DNA of 64,000 bases, from the NCBI RefSeq assembly GCF_021049245.1, contig NZ_CP088020.1:1494001-1558000 (forward strand), read 5' to 3'. The position numbers and the translations under genes were made by a program. Under the pieces are notes generated by a model. That model ran no database searches. It had not been told where the DNA came from and was given only the letters and a program-made list of their open reading frames with translations. Origin of the DNA: Radiobacillus kanasensis. Lineage in GTDB: Bacteria > Bacillota > Bacilli > Bacillales > Amphibacillaceae. Of this stretch, positions 56,593 through 64,000 are shown piece by piece (the first letter of the stretch is position 1; the number at the start of each line of letters is the position of its first letter).

Positions 56593-57867
56593 ATGGCTTT
56601 TGAATTCAAATTGCCAGATATTGGTGAAGGGATTCATGAAGGAGAAATCGTCAAATGGTTTGTAAAGGTCGGCGAAGAAATCAAAGAAGACGATGTACTT
56701 TGTGAAGTTCAAAACGATAAAGCGGTAGTAGAAATTCCTTCTCCAGTTGAAGGAACAGTAAAAGAAATTCACTTTGAAGAAGGCAGTGTAGCAACGGTTG
56801 GGGAAACGATTATCTCCATCGATGCGGAAGGTTATGAAAATGCTGGTGGAAGTGAAGAAGCACCGAAAGAAACAAAAGAAGAAGAAAAAGCCCCAGCAGA
56901 AGAACCGAAAAAAGAAGAAACTGTTCTTAACGAAACAGCAAGCAACGATAATACAATTGTTATCGCGATGCCGTCTGTTCGTAAATATGCTCGTGATAAG
57001 GACGTAAATATTAAACAGGTTCAAGGATCTGGAAAAAATGGTCGCATTCTAAAAGGAGATATCGACGCATTCCTTAATGGTGATGCACCTTCTGTATCTA
57101 CAGAAGAAGGGGCTCAAACAGAGGAAACTCCAGTAGCTGCTGCAACGAAAGCACCAGAAGGACAATATCCAGAAACTCGTGAGAAAATGAGCGGAATTAG
57201 AAAAGCAATCGCTAAAGCGATGGTTAATTCTAAAACGAAAGCTCCTCACGTAACCTTACACGATGAAATTGACGTAACAGAACTTGTTGCTCACCGTAAG
57301 AAGTTTAAAGAAGTGGCTGCTCAAAAGGATATCAAGTTAACATACCTTCCATATGTGGTAAGAGCACTTGTATCTGCTTTAAGAGAGTACCCAATCTTAA
57401 ATGCATCTATCGATGATAATACAGATGAAATCGTCTATAAGCACTACTACAATATTGGAATTGCAGCAGATACGGATAAAGGACTTCTTGTTCCAGTTGT
57501 GAAAAATGCAGATTCTAAATCCATTTTCTCTATCTCCCAAGAGATTAATGAATTGGCAGTAAAGGCAAGAGATGGTAAACTAAGTCCTGATGAAATGAAA
57601 GGTGCTTCCAGCACAATTTCTAACATTGGTTCTGCAGGTGGACAGTGGTTTACTCCTGTTATCAACTACCCAGAAGCAGCAATTCTTGGTATTGGACGTA
57701 TCGGAGAAAAACCTGTCGTTCGCGATGGAGAAATTGTAGTAGCTCCTGTATTGGCATTGTCTTTAAGCTTTGATCACCGAATCGTTGATGGTGCAACAGC
57801 TCAAATGGCAATGAACCAAATCAAACGTTTATTAAACGATCCACAACTTATTATGATGGAGGCGTAA
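56593..57867 (+). CDS. pdhC: pyruvate dehydrogenase E2, dihydrolipoamide acetyltransferase
   Basis: 424 residues: one lipoyl domain (1-78, lipoyl-lysine K43 in [10 protein letters not shown]), an acidic Lys/Glu/Pro-rich linker (90-120), a peripheral-subunit-binding domain (about 124-160, [14 protein letters not shown]) and the acyltransferase core with DHRIVDG. It transfers acetyl groups to CoA and forms the complex core. The ATG follows GGGAGG. Confidence 0.97.
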   Translation: MAFEFKLPDIGEGIHEGEIVKWFVKVGEEIKEDDVLCEVQNDKAVVEIPSPVEGTVKEIHFEEGSVATVGETIISIDAEGYENAGGSEEAPKETKEEEKAPAEEPKKEETVLNETASNDNTIVIAMPSVRKYARDKDVNIKQVQGSGKNGRILKGDIDAFLNGDAPSVSTEEGAQTEETPVAAATKAPEGQYPETREKMSGIRKAIAKAMVNSKTKAPHVTLHDEIDVTELVAHRKKFKEVAAQKDIKLTYLPYVVRALVSALREYPILNASIDDNTDEIVYKHYYNIGIAADTDKGLLVPVVKNADSKSIFSISQEINELAVKARDGKLSPDEMKGASSTISNIGSAGGQWFTPVINYPEAAILGIGRIGEKPVVRDGEIVVAPVLALSLSFDHRIVDGATAQMAMNQIKRLLNDPQLIMMEA

Positions 57868-57871
57868 AACA

Positions 57872-59281
57872 ATGGTAGTAGGAGATTTCCCAATCGAATT
57901 AGACACTCTTGTGGTTGGTGCAGGACCAGGGGGATATGTAGCTGCAATTCGTGCAGCGCAAACTGGTCAAAAAGTAACAATCGTTGATAAAGGAACTTTA
58001 GGTGGCGTATGTTTAAACGTCGGTTGTATTCCTTCTAAAGCTCTAATCCAAGCTGGTCACAGATACGAGCATGCACAAGGTGCAGAAGACCTCGGAATTA
58101 CATCTGAAAAAGTAAGTGTAGACTTTGCTAAAGTACAAGAATGGAAAGGCAGTGTCGTAAACAAACTTACTTCTGGTGTAGAAGGCTTGTTAAAAGGGAA
58201 CAAAGTAGACATCGTAAGAGGAGAAGTGTACTTTGTTGATAAAAACACAGTACGCGTGATGGATGAGAAAAATTCTCAAACGTACACATTTAAAAATGTG
58301 ATTATCGCAACAGGTTCTCGTCCAATTGAATTACCTACATTTAAATTCTCAGACCGTGTTCTGGATTCTACAGGTGCTCTTAACTTGAAAGAAATCCCAG
58401 GCAAGCTTGTAGTAATTGGTGGAGGATATGTTGGTACTGAGCTTGGTACTGCTTATGCAAACTTTGGTACAAAAGTAACGATTTTAGAAGGTACTAAAGA
58501 CATCTTAGGCGGCTTTGAAAAACAAATGACTTCTATTGTTAAAAAACGCTTGAAGAAAAAAGAAGTGGAAGTTGTGACTGAAGCTATGGCTCAAGGTGTA
58601 GAAGAAACAAAAGACGGCGTAAAAGTAACGTATGAAGTGAAAGGTAAAACGGAAACCGTTGAAGCAGATTACGTTCTTGTAACAGTAGGTCGTCGTCCTA
58701 ACACGAACGAATTAGGTTTAGAGCAAGTTGGTGTAGAGCTTGACGATCGTGGCCTAGTGAAAATCGACAAGCAATGCCGCACAAATATCGATAACTTCTT
58801 TGCAATTGGGGATATCGTAGCTGGACCTCCATTAGCACACAAAGCTTCTTATGAAGGTAAAATTGCAGCAGAAGTAATTGCTGGTGAAAAATCGGAAATT
58901 GATTATAATGGTATTCCAGCAGTTGTATTCTCTGACCCAGAACTTGCTTCTGTAGGTTACACGGAACAAGAAGCGAAAGATGCTGGAATCGATATTAAAG
59001 CGTCTAAATTCCCATTCGCGGCAAATGGCCGTGCATTATCTCTAAATGATAGTGATGGATTTGTGAAGCTTATTACACGTAAAGAAGATGGACTTGTAAT
59101 TGGTGCCCAAATCGCTGGTCCAAACGCTAGTGACATGGTTGCGGAATTAGGTTTAGCAATCGAAGCTGGGATGACGGCGGAAGATTTAGCACTTACTATT
59201 CACGCTCACCCAACTTTAGGAGAAATCACAATGGAAGCTGCAGAAGTAGCAATGGGATCTCCTATTCACATCGTAAAATAA
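57872..59281 (+). CDS. pdhD: dihydrolipoamide dehydrogenase (E3)
   Basis: 469 residues. FAD motif [15 protein letters not shown], redox disulfide [16 protein letters not shown] motif [10 protein letters not shown], and C-terminal HAHPTLGE with the catalytic His-Glu are all present. It reoxidises lipoamide in the Pdh complex and possibly other 2-oxoacid dehydrogenases. It follows pdhC by four bases and ends the operon at a palindromic terminator. Confidence 0.97.
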   Translation: MVVGDFPIELDTLVVGAGPGGYVAAIRAAQTGQKVTIVDKGTLGGVCLNVGCIPSKALIQAGHRYEHAQGAEDLGITSEKVSVDFAKVQEWKGSVVNKLTSGVEGLLKGNKVDIVRGEVYFVDKNTVRVMDEKNSQTYTFKNVIIATGSRPIELPTFKFSDRVLDSTGALNLKEIPGKLVVIGGGYVGTELGTAYANFGTKVTILEGTKDILGGFEKQMTSIVKKRLKKKEVEVVTEAMAQGVEETKDGVKVTYEVKGKTETVEADYVLVTVGRRPNTNELGLEQVGVELDDRGLVKIDKQCRTNIDNFFAIGDIVAGPPLAHKASYEGKIAAEVIAGEKSEIDYNGIPAVVFSDPELASVGYTEQEAKDAGIDIKASKFPFAANGRALSLNDSDGFVKLITRKEDGLVIGAQIAGPNASDMVAELGLAIEAGMTAEDLALTIHAHPTLGEITMEAAEVAMGSPIHIVK

Positions 59282-59717
59282 TGAACCTGAAACTCCCTTC
59301 GAATTCGAAGGGAGTTTTTTTACCAGGAAAGTATATAATTTTAGCAAGAAGAAATCCGGCGAAGGTTAACATTTTCCAGTTCCAAGTATAGGGGCACAAA
59401 GGAAAGCAACGGAAGAATCTAGATCGTAGAAAAAAAGAAATGTTTGTTGAACTAAGGATTATCCCGCGCCTAAAGGCTTGGCTTAACTAAGTTTTCTTTA
59501 GATAGAATAAGGTAAAATATTTCAAGTCGAGAGGGATTTCCGCTGGCAGAAGGTGACGGAAATCGGAAATCTATGCAGTTTTAGTTCATTTTTAAAATAT
59601 AGAAATGGTGCTTGCTTGGCTTTTCATATCTTTCCAAATTATTTCATCATCCTTATGGTGAAAAATTATATATAATAGAATAACGGAAAGCTATAACATC
59701 AGGGGGAATTCAGAACG
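59282..59717. other. intergenic region after pdhD, no gene seen
   Basis: It starts with a terminator (59291-59320, perfect AACTCCCTTCGA arms plus a T run). An inverted repeat GATTTCCG/CGGAAATC (about 59533-59562) occurs further on. No ORF with a ribosome site was found. Confidence 0.6.
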
Positions 59718-60518
59718 ATGAAACAATTTTTGTGGATACTTTGCATACTTGCCTTATTAACTGCATGCCAAGAGACTACAGTAGAGAAAGAAAAAGTGAG
59801 CACAACTGCGCCAGAAAATGAGACAGTTGTTGAGAAAAAAGAAGCTCCTAAAAATTTGTTAGTTACTCAGCCAGTTGAACCTCAATATTACGTTGCTGAA
59901 AGTTGGAGTATAATCCCATTGGATGAAGCAACAAATAGCAAAGTAGCCTTACTTACCATTGATGATGCTCCAGACACGTATGCAGTGGAGATGGCTAAAA
60001 CGTTAAAAGCTTTAAATGCTCCTGCTATATTCTTTGTGAACGGACACTTTCTAGATACAGACGAAGAAAAGCAAAAACTAAAACAAATTTATGATATGGG
60101 CTTCGTAATTGGAAATCATACGTATAATCACTCTAATTTAAATGATTTATCAGAAGAACAGCAGAAAGAAGAAATTGTTTCTGTAAGTAATATTGTAGAA
60201 GAGGTAACAGGAAAAAAACCAAAATTTTTCCGAGCACCATTCGGAATGAATACAGACTATTCGAAACAAGTTGTTAAGGAACAGGGTATGGTTCTTATGA
60301 ATTGGACGTATGGCTATGACTGGGATCAGAATTATATGACCGAAGACGCAATAGCCGATATCATGGTGAACGCACCCGAGTTAAGGGATGGTGCAAATCT
60401 ACTAATGCATGACAGGGAATGGACTGCGGCGGCTATAGATAACATAGTGAATGGACTACGTGAGAAAGGATATGAAATAGTCGACCCTCAACTTATCCAA
60501 ACAAATCCTACTGAATAA
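59718..60518 (+). CDS. polysaccharide deacetylase lipoprotein
   Basis: 266 residues: lipobox LTAC (near residue 17), a Glu/Thr-rich linker (20-55), then a NodB-type carbohydrate esterase 4 domain. Motifs are TIDDAPDTYA (catalytic Asp region), GNHTYNHSNL (metal histidines), FFRAPFG, and MHDRE near the end. It probably removes acetyl groups from peptidoglycan or another wall glycan outside the membrane. The ATG follows CAGGGGGAA. It occupies the slp position between pdhD and speA. Confidence 0.88.
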   Translation: MKQFLWILCILALLTACQETTVEKEKVSTTAPENETVVEKKEAPKNLLVTQPVEPQYYVAESWSIIPLDEATNSKVALLTIDDAPDTYAVEMAKTLKALNAPAIFFVNGHFLDTDEEKQKLKQIYDMGFVIGNHTYNHSNLNDLSEEQQKEEIVSVSNIVEEVTGKKPKFFRAPFGMNTDYSKQVVKEQGMVLMNWTYGYDWDQNYMTEDAIADIMVNAPELRDGANLLMHDREWTAAAIDNIVNGLREKGYEIVDPQLIQTNPTE

Positions 60519-60554
60519 AGAAGAGCCGCCACAATATGATGTGGTGGCTCTTTT
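60519..60554. terminator. bidirectional terminator
   Basis: AAGAGCCGCCAC and GTGGTGGCTCTT form a 12-base stem with one wobble pair between convergent genes. Confidence 0.85.
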
Positions 60555-60558
60555 GGGT

Positions 60559-62031
60559 TTAGCGAAATGCTCGGTGCTCTTTAATCACTTGAATATTTTG
60601 CAATGTTTCGTCTTCAAGCCCTTGAACAGGGAGTCCTGCTTCTAGATTTTTTTGAATGTACGTGATGTTGTCTTCTGTAATGATTTCTCCAGGAATAAAG
60701 ATTGGAATTCCCGGCGGATAGACCATAATGGATTCAGCACTGATTCTTCCAACTGCATCTACTAAAGGAATAGACTCTGTTTCTGCATAGAACGCATCTC
60801 GTGGAGATAGTGCTAACAATGGGATGTTTGGTACTTGAACATTGACGTCGCTTCGTGTTGCGTGTGCCTTATGTTCTTTTGCTAGTTCTGCTAAAGCTTG
60901 CAATAACATTTCCGTTTCTTTTTTCGTATCTCCTGGAGTAATGATACATAAAATATTGTACAAATCGGATAACTCTACTTCAATGTTATAGTGGTTTCTT
61001 AACCATACTTCTACGTCATAGCCCGTTATACCTAAGTCTTTTACGGAAATAATTAACTTTGTTGGGTCATACCGAAAAGTGGCATCACTGCCTAAAATCT
61101 CTTCTCCAACACAGTATAGATTTGGAATGTTGTTAATGGCCATCCTAGTCGCTTGCGCAAGTTGTAGGGTTTCTTCTATTAGACCTTTCCCTTTTGTGAC
61201 TAAGTATTTTCTAGCCATATCTAAGGATGCAAGTAGCAAATAGGAGGTCGATGTGGTCGTTAACATCGAAAGCACGGTTTGCACTCTTTCGTGTGACACA
61301 AGCCCTTCTTTTAGGTTTAAGACAGAGCTTTGTGTTAAGGATCCTCCTAGTTTATGAACACTCGTAGAAGCAATGTCAGCTCCTGCAGCCATTGCAGACA
61401 TCGGTAATTGGTCATGAAAATGAATATGTACACCATGCGCTTCATCGACAAGTACTGGAACATGATGATTATGTGCAATATCTACTATCTTTTTTAAATC
61501 AGCGGCAATCCCGAAATAGGTTGGATTAATGACTAAGACAGCTTTCGCATCTGGATGTGCTTGTAAGGCATTTTCAACCGCATCTGGTGTGATTCCATGT
61601 GAAATACCTAAATCTTTATCCAATTCCGGATGCACAAAAATAGGGGTGGCACCCGAAAAGATGAGAGCCGTTGTAACGGATTTATGGATGTTTCGTGGAA
61701 CAATTATTTTGTCCCCAGGACCACATACGCTCAATACCATTGTCATGATGGCCCCGCTCGTCCCTTGTACGGAAAAGAACGTATAATCAGCACCGAAAGC
61801 CTTTGCTGCTAATTCCTGCGCTTCTTTAATCATTCCTGTTGGATGATGGAGATCATCCAATGGCTCTATATTAATTAAATCGATAGATAAAGCATTTTTT
61901 CCGATAAAGTCGCGAAAGTCTGGATTCATACCAATACCGCGTTTATGACCAGGAATATGGAACTGAATAGGACTCTTGGCAGCATGGTTGAGTAATCCAG
62001 TGAATAATGGTGTTTCGTTTTGTGAAGTCAT
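60559..62031 (-). CDS. speA: arginine decarboxylase (Orn/Lys/Arg family)
   Basis: 490 residues, matching B. subtilis SpeA in length. It is a fold-type I PLP decarboxylase: QGTSGAIMTMVLSVCGPGDK, VLVDEAHGVHIHFH and the PLP lysine in STSVHKLGGSLTQSS. SpeA makes agmatine, the precursor of putrescine and spermidine. Lysine decarboxylases share the family, but synteny (pdhD-speA-yktA) supports arginine. No speB is adjacent. Confidence 0.9.
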   Translation of the reverse strand: MTSQNETPLFTGLLNHAAKSPIQFHIPGHKRGIGMNPDFRDFIGKNALSIDLINIEPLDDLHHPTGMIKEAQELAAKAFGADYTFFSVQGTSGAIMTMVLSVCGPGDKIIVPRNIHKSVTTALIFSGATPIFVHPELDKDLGISHGITPDAVENALQAHPDAKAVLVINPTYFGIAADLKKIVDIAHNHHVPVLVDEAHGVHIHFHDQLPMSAMAAGADIASTSVHKLGGSLTQSSVLNLKEGLVSHERVQTVLSMLTTTSTSYLLLASLDMARKYLVTKGKGLIEETLQLAQATRMAINNIPNLYCVGEEILGSDATFRYDPTKLIISVKDLGITGYDVEVWLRNHYNIEVELSDLYNILCIITPGDTKKETEMLLQALAELAKEHKAHATRSDVNVQVPNIPLLALSPRDAFYAETESIPLVDAVGRISAESIMVYPPGIPIFIPGEIITEDNITYIQKNLEAGLPVQGLEDETLQNIQVIKEHRAFR

Positions 62032-62181
62032 AGTTTGTACACCTCTTAATTAAGTCTAAAACAAAAGCATTATAGCAAATACTTGGATGAATAGCTAGTT
62101 TTCGGTAAACTATACATCGGTTACTATTATTAAAATAACCGAAATGTTTAAAGATATGAAAGGTAGAGAAAGGGGATAGGA

Positions 62182-62463
62182 ATGAACTATAGTTATCCAA
62201 TAGATGAAACATGGAATAAGCAAGAGATTATTGATGTTGTAAACTTCTTTTCCATGGTGGAAAAAGCGTATGAACAGTCTGTAAAACGTGACGATATTAT
62301 GCTTGCTTACACACGGTTTAAACAAATTGTTCCATCGAAAAGTGAAGAAAAACAACTGTGTGGAAAGTTTGAAAAAGGTTCGGGTTATTCTTGTTATCGA
62401 ACTATTCAATACGCAAAAGACCTACAATCAGGAGATACCGTACAAATGAAAAAGAACAGATAG
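62182..62463 (+). CDS. yktA: UPF0223 family protein (YktA-like)
   Basis: 93 residues: MNYSYPIDETWNKQEIIDVV, then VEKAYEQSVKRDDIMLAYTRFK and a YRTIQYAK helix, matching UPF0223. It is helical and cytoplasmic, with unknown function. The ATG follows AAAGGGGATAGG. The terminator for this gene overlaps its stop. Confidence 0.88.
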   Translation: MNYSYPIDETWNKQEIIDVVNFFSMVEKAYEQSVKRDDIMLAYTRFKQIVPSKSEEKQLCGKFEKGSGYSCYRTIQYAKDLQSGDTVQMKKNR

Positions 62464-62492
62464 TGGGACATTTCATCCATTATCTGTTCTTT
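62451..62492. terminator. bidirectional terminator
   Basis: AAAGAACAGATA and TATCTGTTCTTT form a 12-base stem, overlapping the end of yktA and facing yktB. Confidence 0.8.
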
Positions 62493-62499
62493 AAATTTT

Positions 62500-63120
62500 T
62501 TAATCGTGCATAGAAAGCTTGTAGAGAGGGGAAAGGGTAGAGAAAATATCCTTAACCTCAATTATAAAGGCATCCCCATTTTTAATGATGGAACTATCTT
62601 TTGCAAAGTGTTTTCCTACTAAGAACTCTGCTTTTTTAACCTTTTGGAAACGGTCAAGAGCAGCCTTCAAATCAAGTTCTCCAACAGAGCTTGATTCCTT
62701 TTTCATGTGATCTAATGAAATAACATAGTCCTTCGGTATGGTGGAAGAGATGTCATCCAAATGATCCAAGAACTTGGTAGCAATTTCGCTTTTCGTAGGA
62801 AGTTCATAAATGTAGGCTAGCCAGACAAACACATGATCATCAAATAAACCTATTTGGAAGTGAGGATGCTTTTTATACCCTCTCTTATTATGACAATATG
62901 CTGACCAAGTATCCTTAGGTGGATTAACCGTTCTTCTAGCATGTTGGGCAATGTGAAGGTGCATTTCTTGTCCCACAAGCTGTGATAAGTCATCGGCTAT
63001 ATCCTCGCTAATAGCCTGGAATTTCGGTTGTATTCTAGAACGAATGGCTTCCATCCGCTCCTCTAAACCTTCGATATTAAATGTATCAAAGTCTTTTGCT
63101 TCAAATCCTGTAAATGTCAT
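62500..63120 (-). CDS. yktB: UPF0637/DUF1054 family protein (YktB-like)
   Basis: 206 residues with the pattern FTGFEAKDFDTFNIEGLEERM and HIAQHARRTVNPPKDTWSAY, typical of DUF1054. The fold is known in the family but no function is established. The ATG follows AAAGGAATG. It retains the yktA-yktB neighbourhood. Confidence 0.88.
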   Translation of the reverse strand: MTFTGFEAKDFDTFNIEGLEERMEAIRSRIQPKFQAISEDIADDLSQLVGQEMHLHIAQHARRTVNPPKDTWSAYCHNKRGYKKHPHFQIGLFDDHVFVWLAYIYELPTKSEIATKFLDHLDDISSTIPKDYVISLDHMKKESSSVGELDLKAALDRFQKVKKAEFLVGKHFAKDSSIIKNGDAFIIEVKDIFSTLSPLYKLSMHD

Positions 63121-63298
63121 CGAATCATTCCTTTTTCATCGCATTGATTGTTTCTAGGCAAAATTTTAACATAGTCCAGATGTCAATAGGAAATAAGTTG
63201 CCTTATGTTTAGTGAAAGGAAAATGAGGGTATTATGTTTCTAACTAAACCAGATGTGGATGCTGGCAAGAACGATCGCCAAAGGTGGGATAAATAGTC

Positions 63299-63499
63299 AT
63301 GAAATATGTCATGGAAGCCTTAAGAAAAAGGGAAGCAGAACAAAAACTCCCAGGCATTAAGCTAGATATTGATTATCAGCTGGTTACGTTACACGATGCG
63401 ATGATAGAAGAAAATGAAGAAGAGAAACAAAAGGCTATTGAAAAATTGAAAGAGCTGAGAAATCAGCTTATTGAATTATCAACTCCATTCGAGCTCTAG
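63299..63499 (+). CDS. YkzI-like small protein
   Basis: 66 residues, charged and helical (EALRKREAEQ, then EENEEEKQKAIEKLKEL). It occupies the ykzI position between yktB and yktC in B. subtilis. The ATG follows AAAGGTGG. A terminator hairpin overlaps its stop codon. Confidence 0.75.
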   Translation: MKYVMEALRKREAEQKLPGIKLDIDYQLVTLHDAMIEENEEEKQKAIEKLKELRNQLIELSTPFEL

Positions 63500-63511
63500 G
63501 GCTCGATTTTT
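63490..63511 (+). terminator. terminator after the ykzI-like gene
   Basis: CGAGC and GCTCG arms around TCTAGG, followed by a T run; the stop codon lies in the loop. Confidence 0.7.
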
Positions 63512-63634
63512 TTGCACTTAATGGGATAGTTAAATACTACTGTCAGATACTAGTTAAGGTTAAAGTCTATTAGAGATGCATCTCAAAATGTAGTCTGATA
63601 AGATAGTAAATAAAAGGATATGGAGGCTATGTGA

Positions 63635-64000
63635 ATGGATGCCCGTGCAAAAGATGATATATATAATCAGGCTATTAAGTGGATTCGAGAAGCTGGAGAT
63701 TTAATCAGAGAGTCAATCGGGGAACCGCTAATGATTGACACGAAATCAAACCCAAATGATTTAGTAACGCAAATGGACAAGAATACTGAAAAGTTCTTTG
63801 TGGAAAGAATTAAACAAAAGTATCCATCGCATTCCCTAATTAGTGAAGAAGGTTTTGGAGATTCCTTACAAAATATGGATGGTACGGTGTGGATTATTGA
63901 CCCAATTGATGGGACCATGAATTTTGTACACCAAAAACGGAACTTTGCTATTTCTATTGGTATTTATAAGAATGGAGTAGGAGAAATAGGTCTTATTTAC
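63635..64000 (+). CDS. yktC: inositol monophosphatase family protein (YktC/SuhB-like), partial
   Basis: The first 122 codons are in the window; the gene runs off the right end. The metal-binding motifs of the family are present: ISEEGFGD (E of the first metal site) and WIIDPIDGTMNFVH. The domain order starts normally with a helical N-terminus and NPNDLVTQMDKNTEK. Likely acts on inositol-1-phosphate or another small phosphomonoester. ATG 63635 follows TGGAGG; it continues the yktA-yktB-ykzI-yktC order. Confidence 0.9.
   Translation, partial: MDARAKDDIYNQAIKWIREAGDLIRESIGEPLMIDTKSNPNDLVTQMDKNTEKFFVERIKQKYPSHSLISEEGFGDSLQNMDGTVWIIDPIDGTMNFVHQKRNFAISIGIYKNGVGEIGLIY

Overview
The window looks like chromosomal DNA of a low-GC, Gram-positive, endospore-forming member of the Bacillaceae. 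The evidence is AT-rich sequence, strong AGGAGG-type ribosome binding sites with frequent GTG/TTG starts, sporulation and germination genes (spoVA cluster, a YhcN-type lipoprotein, two Spo0E-type phosphatases), and gene order on the right that matches Bacillus subtilis. The gene set and the dispersed repeats suggest a relative of Oceanobacillus, Virgibacillus or Gracilibacillus rather than B. subtilis itself. That placement is inference.

Left part (1-10.4 kb): the ilvE-ilvD branched-chain amino acid operon reads leftwards from a promoter preceded by a CodY-like box and a CcpA (cre)-like site. It is followed by a DUF6884-type protein, a manganese catalase, a Ktr/Trk potassium channel subunit, an isolated holin-amidase lysis pair, oligoendopeptidase F, and a TPP riboswitch that controls the thiamin transporter subunit ThiT.

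Defence insertion (10.5-14.9 kb): an OLD-type ATPase/TOPRIM nuclease overlaps a UvrD-type helicase gene by four bases, the arrangement of the Gabija antiphage system (class 2 OLD nuclease). The two genes lie between housekeeping genes.

Accessory middle (15-34.6 kb): a DUF1028 protein; about 1 kb of nested palindromic repeats; a permease; a methyltransferase; an alcohol dehydrogenase; a compact yhcN-spoVAC-spoVAD-spoVAEb germination operon; a nitroreductase; lipoproteins; two copies of a long, elaborately base-paired repeat (25.5 and 27.1 kb), one of which supplies the end of a YrhK-like gene; a PAS-GGDEF-EAL cyclic-di-GMP enzyme; DoxX; a membrane-anchored trypsin-like protease beside a zinc-ribbon/TPR protein; a PilZ protein; and two tandem spo0E-like genes too short for ordinary ORF calling.

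Right part (34.6-64 kb) is conserved backbone, in the same general order as B. subtilis patA-ykyB-ykuE-ykuL-ykuQRST, then ktrC-rnjA-rpoY-ykrA-defB-ykyA-pdhABCD-(slp position)-speA-yktA-yktB-ykzI-yktC. It covers lysine/diaminopimelate synthesis, c-di-AMP sensing (CbpB/DarB) and potassium gating (KtrC), RNA turnover (RNase J1, RNA polymerase epsilon), pyruvate dehydrogenase, arginine decarboxylase and a heterodimeric ABC exporter. The last gene (yktC/suhB-like) is cut by the window edge.

Three copies of one intergenic repeat family (about 16.0, 34.5 and 47.4 kb) and several MITE-like elements with perfect terminal inverted repeats sit at gene ends. I saw no rRNA, tRNA, CRISPR array, transposase or integrase.
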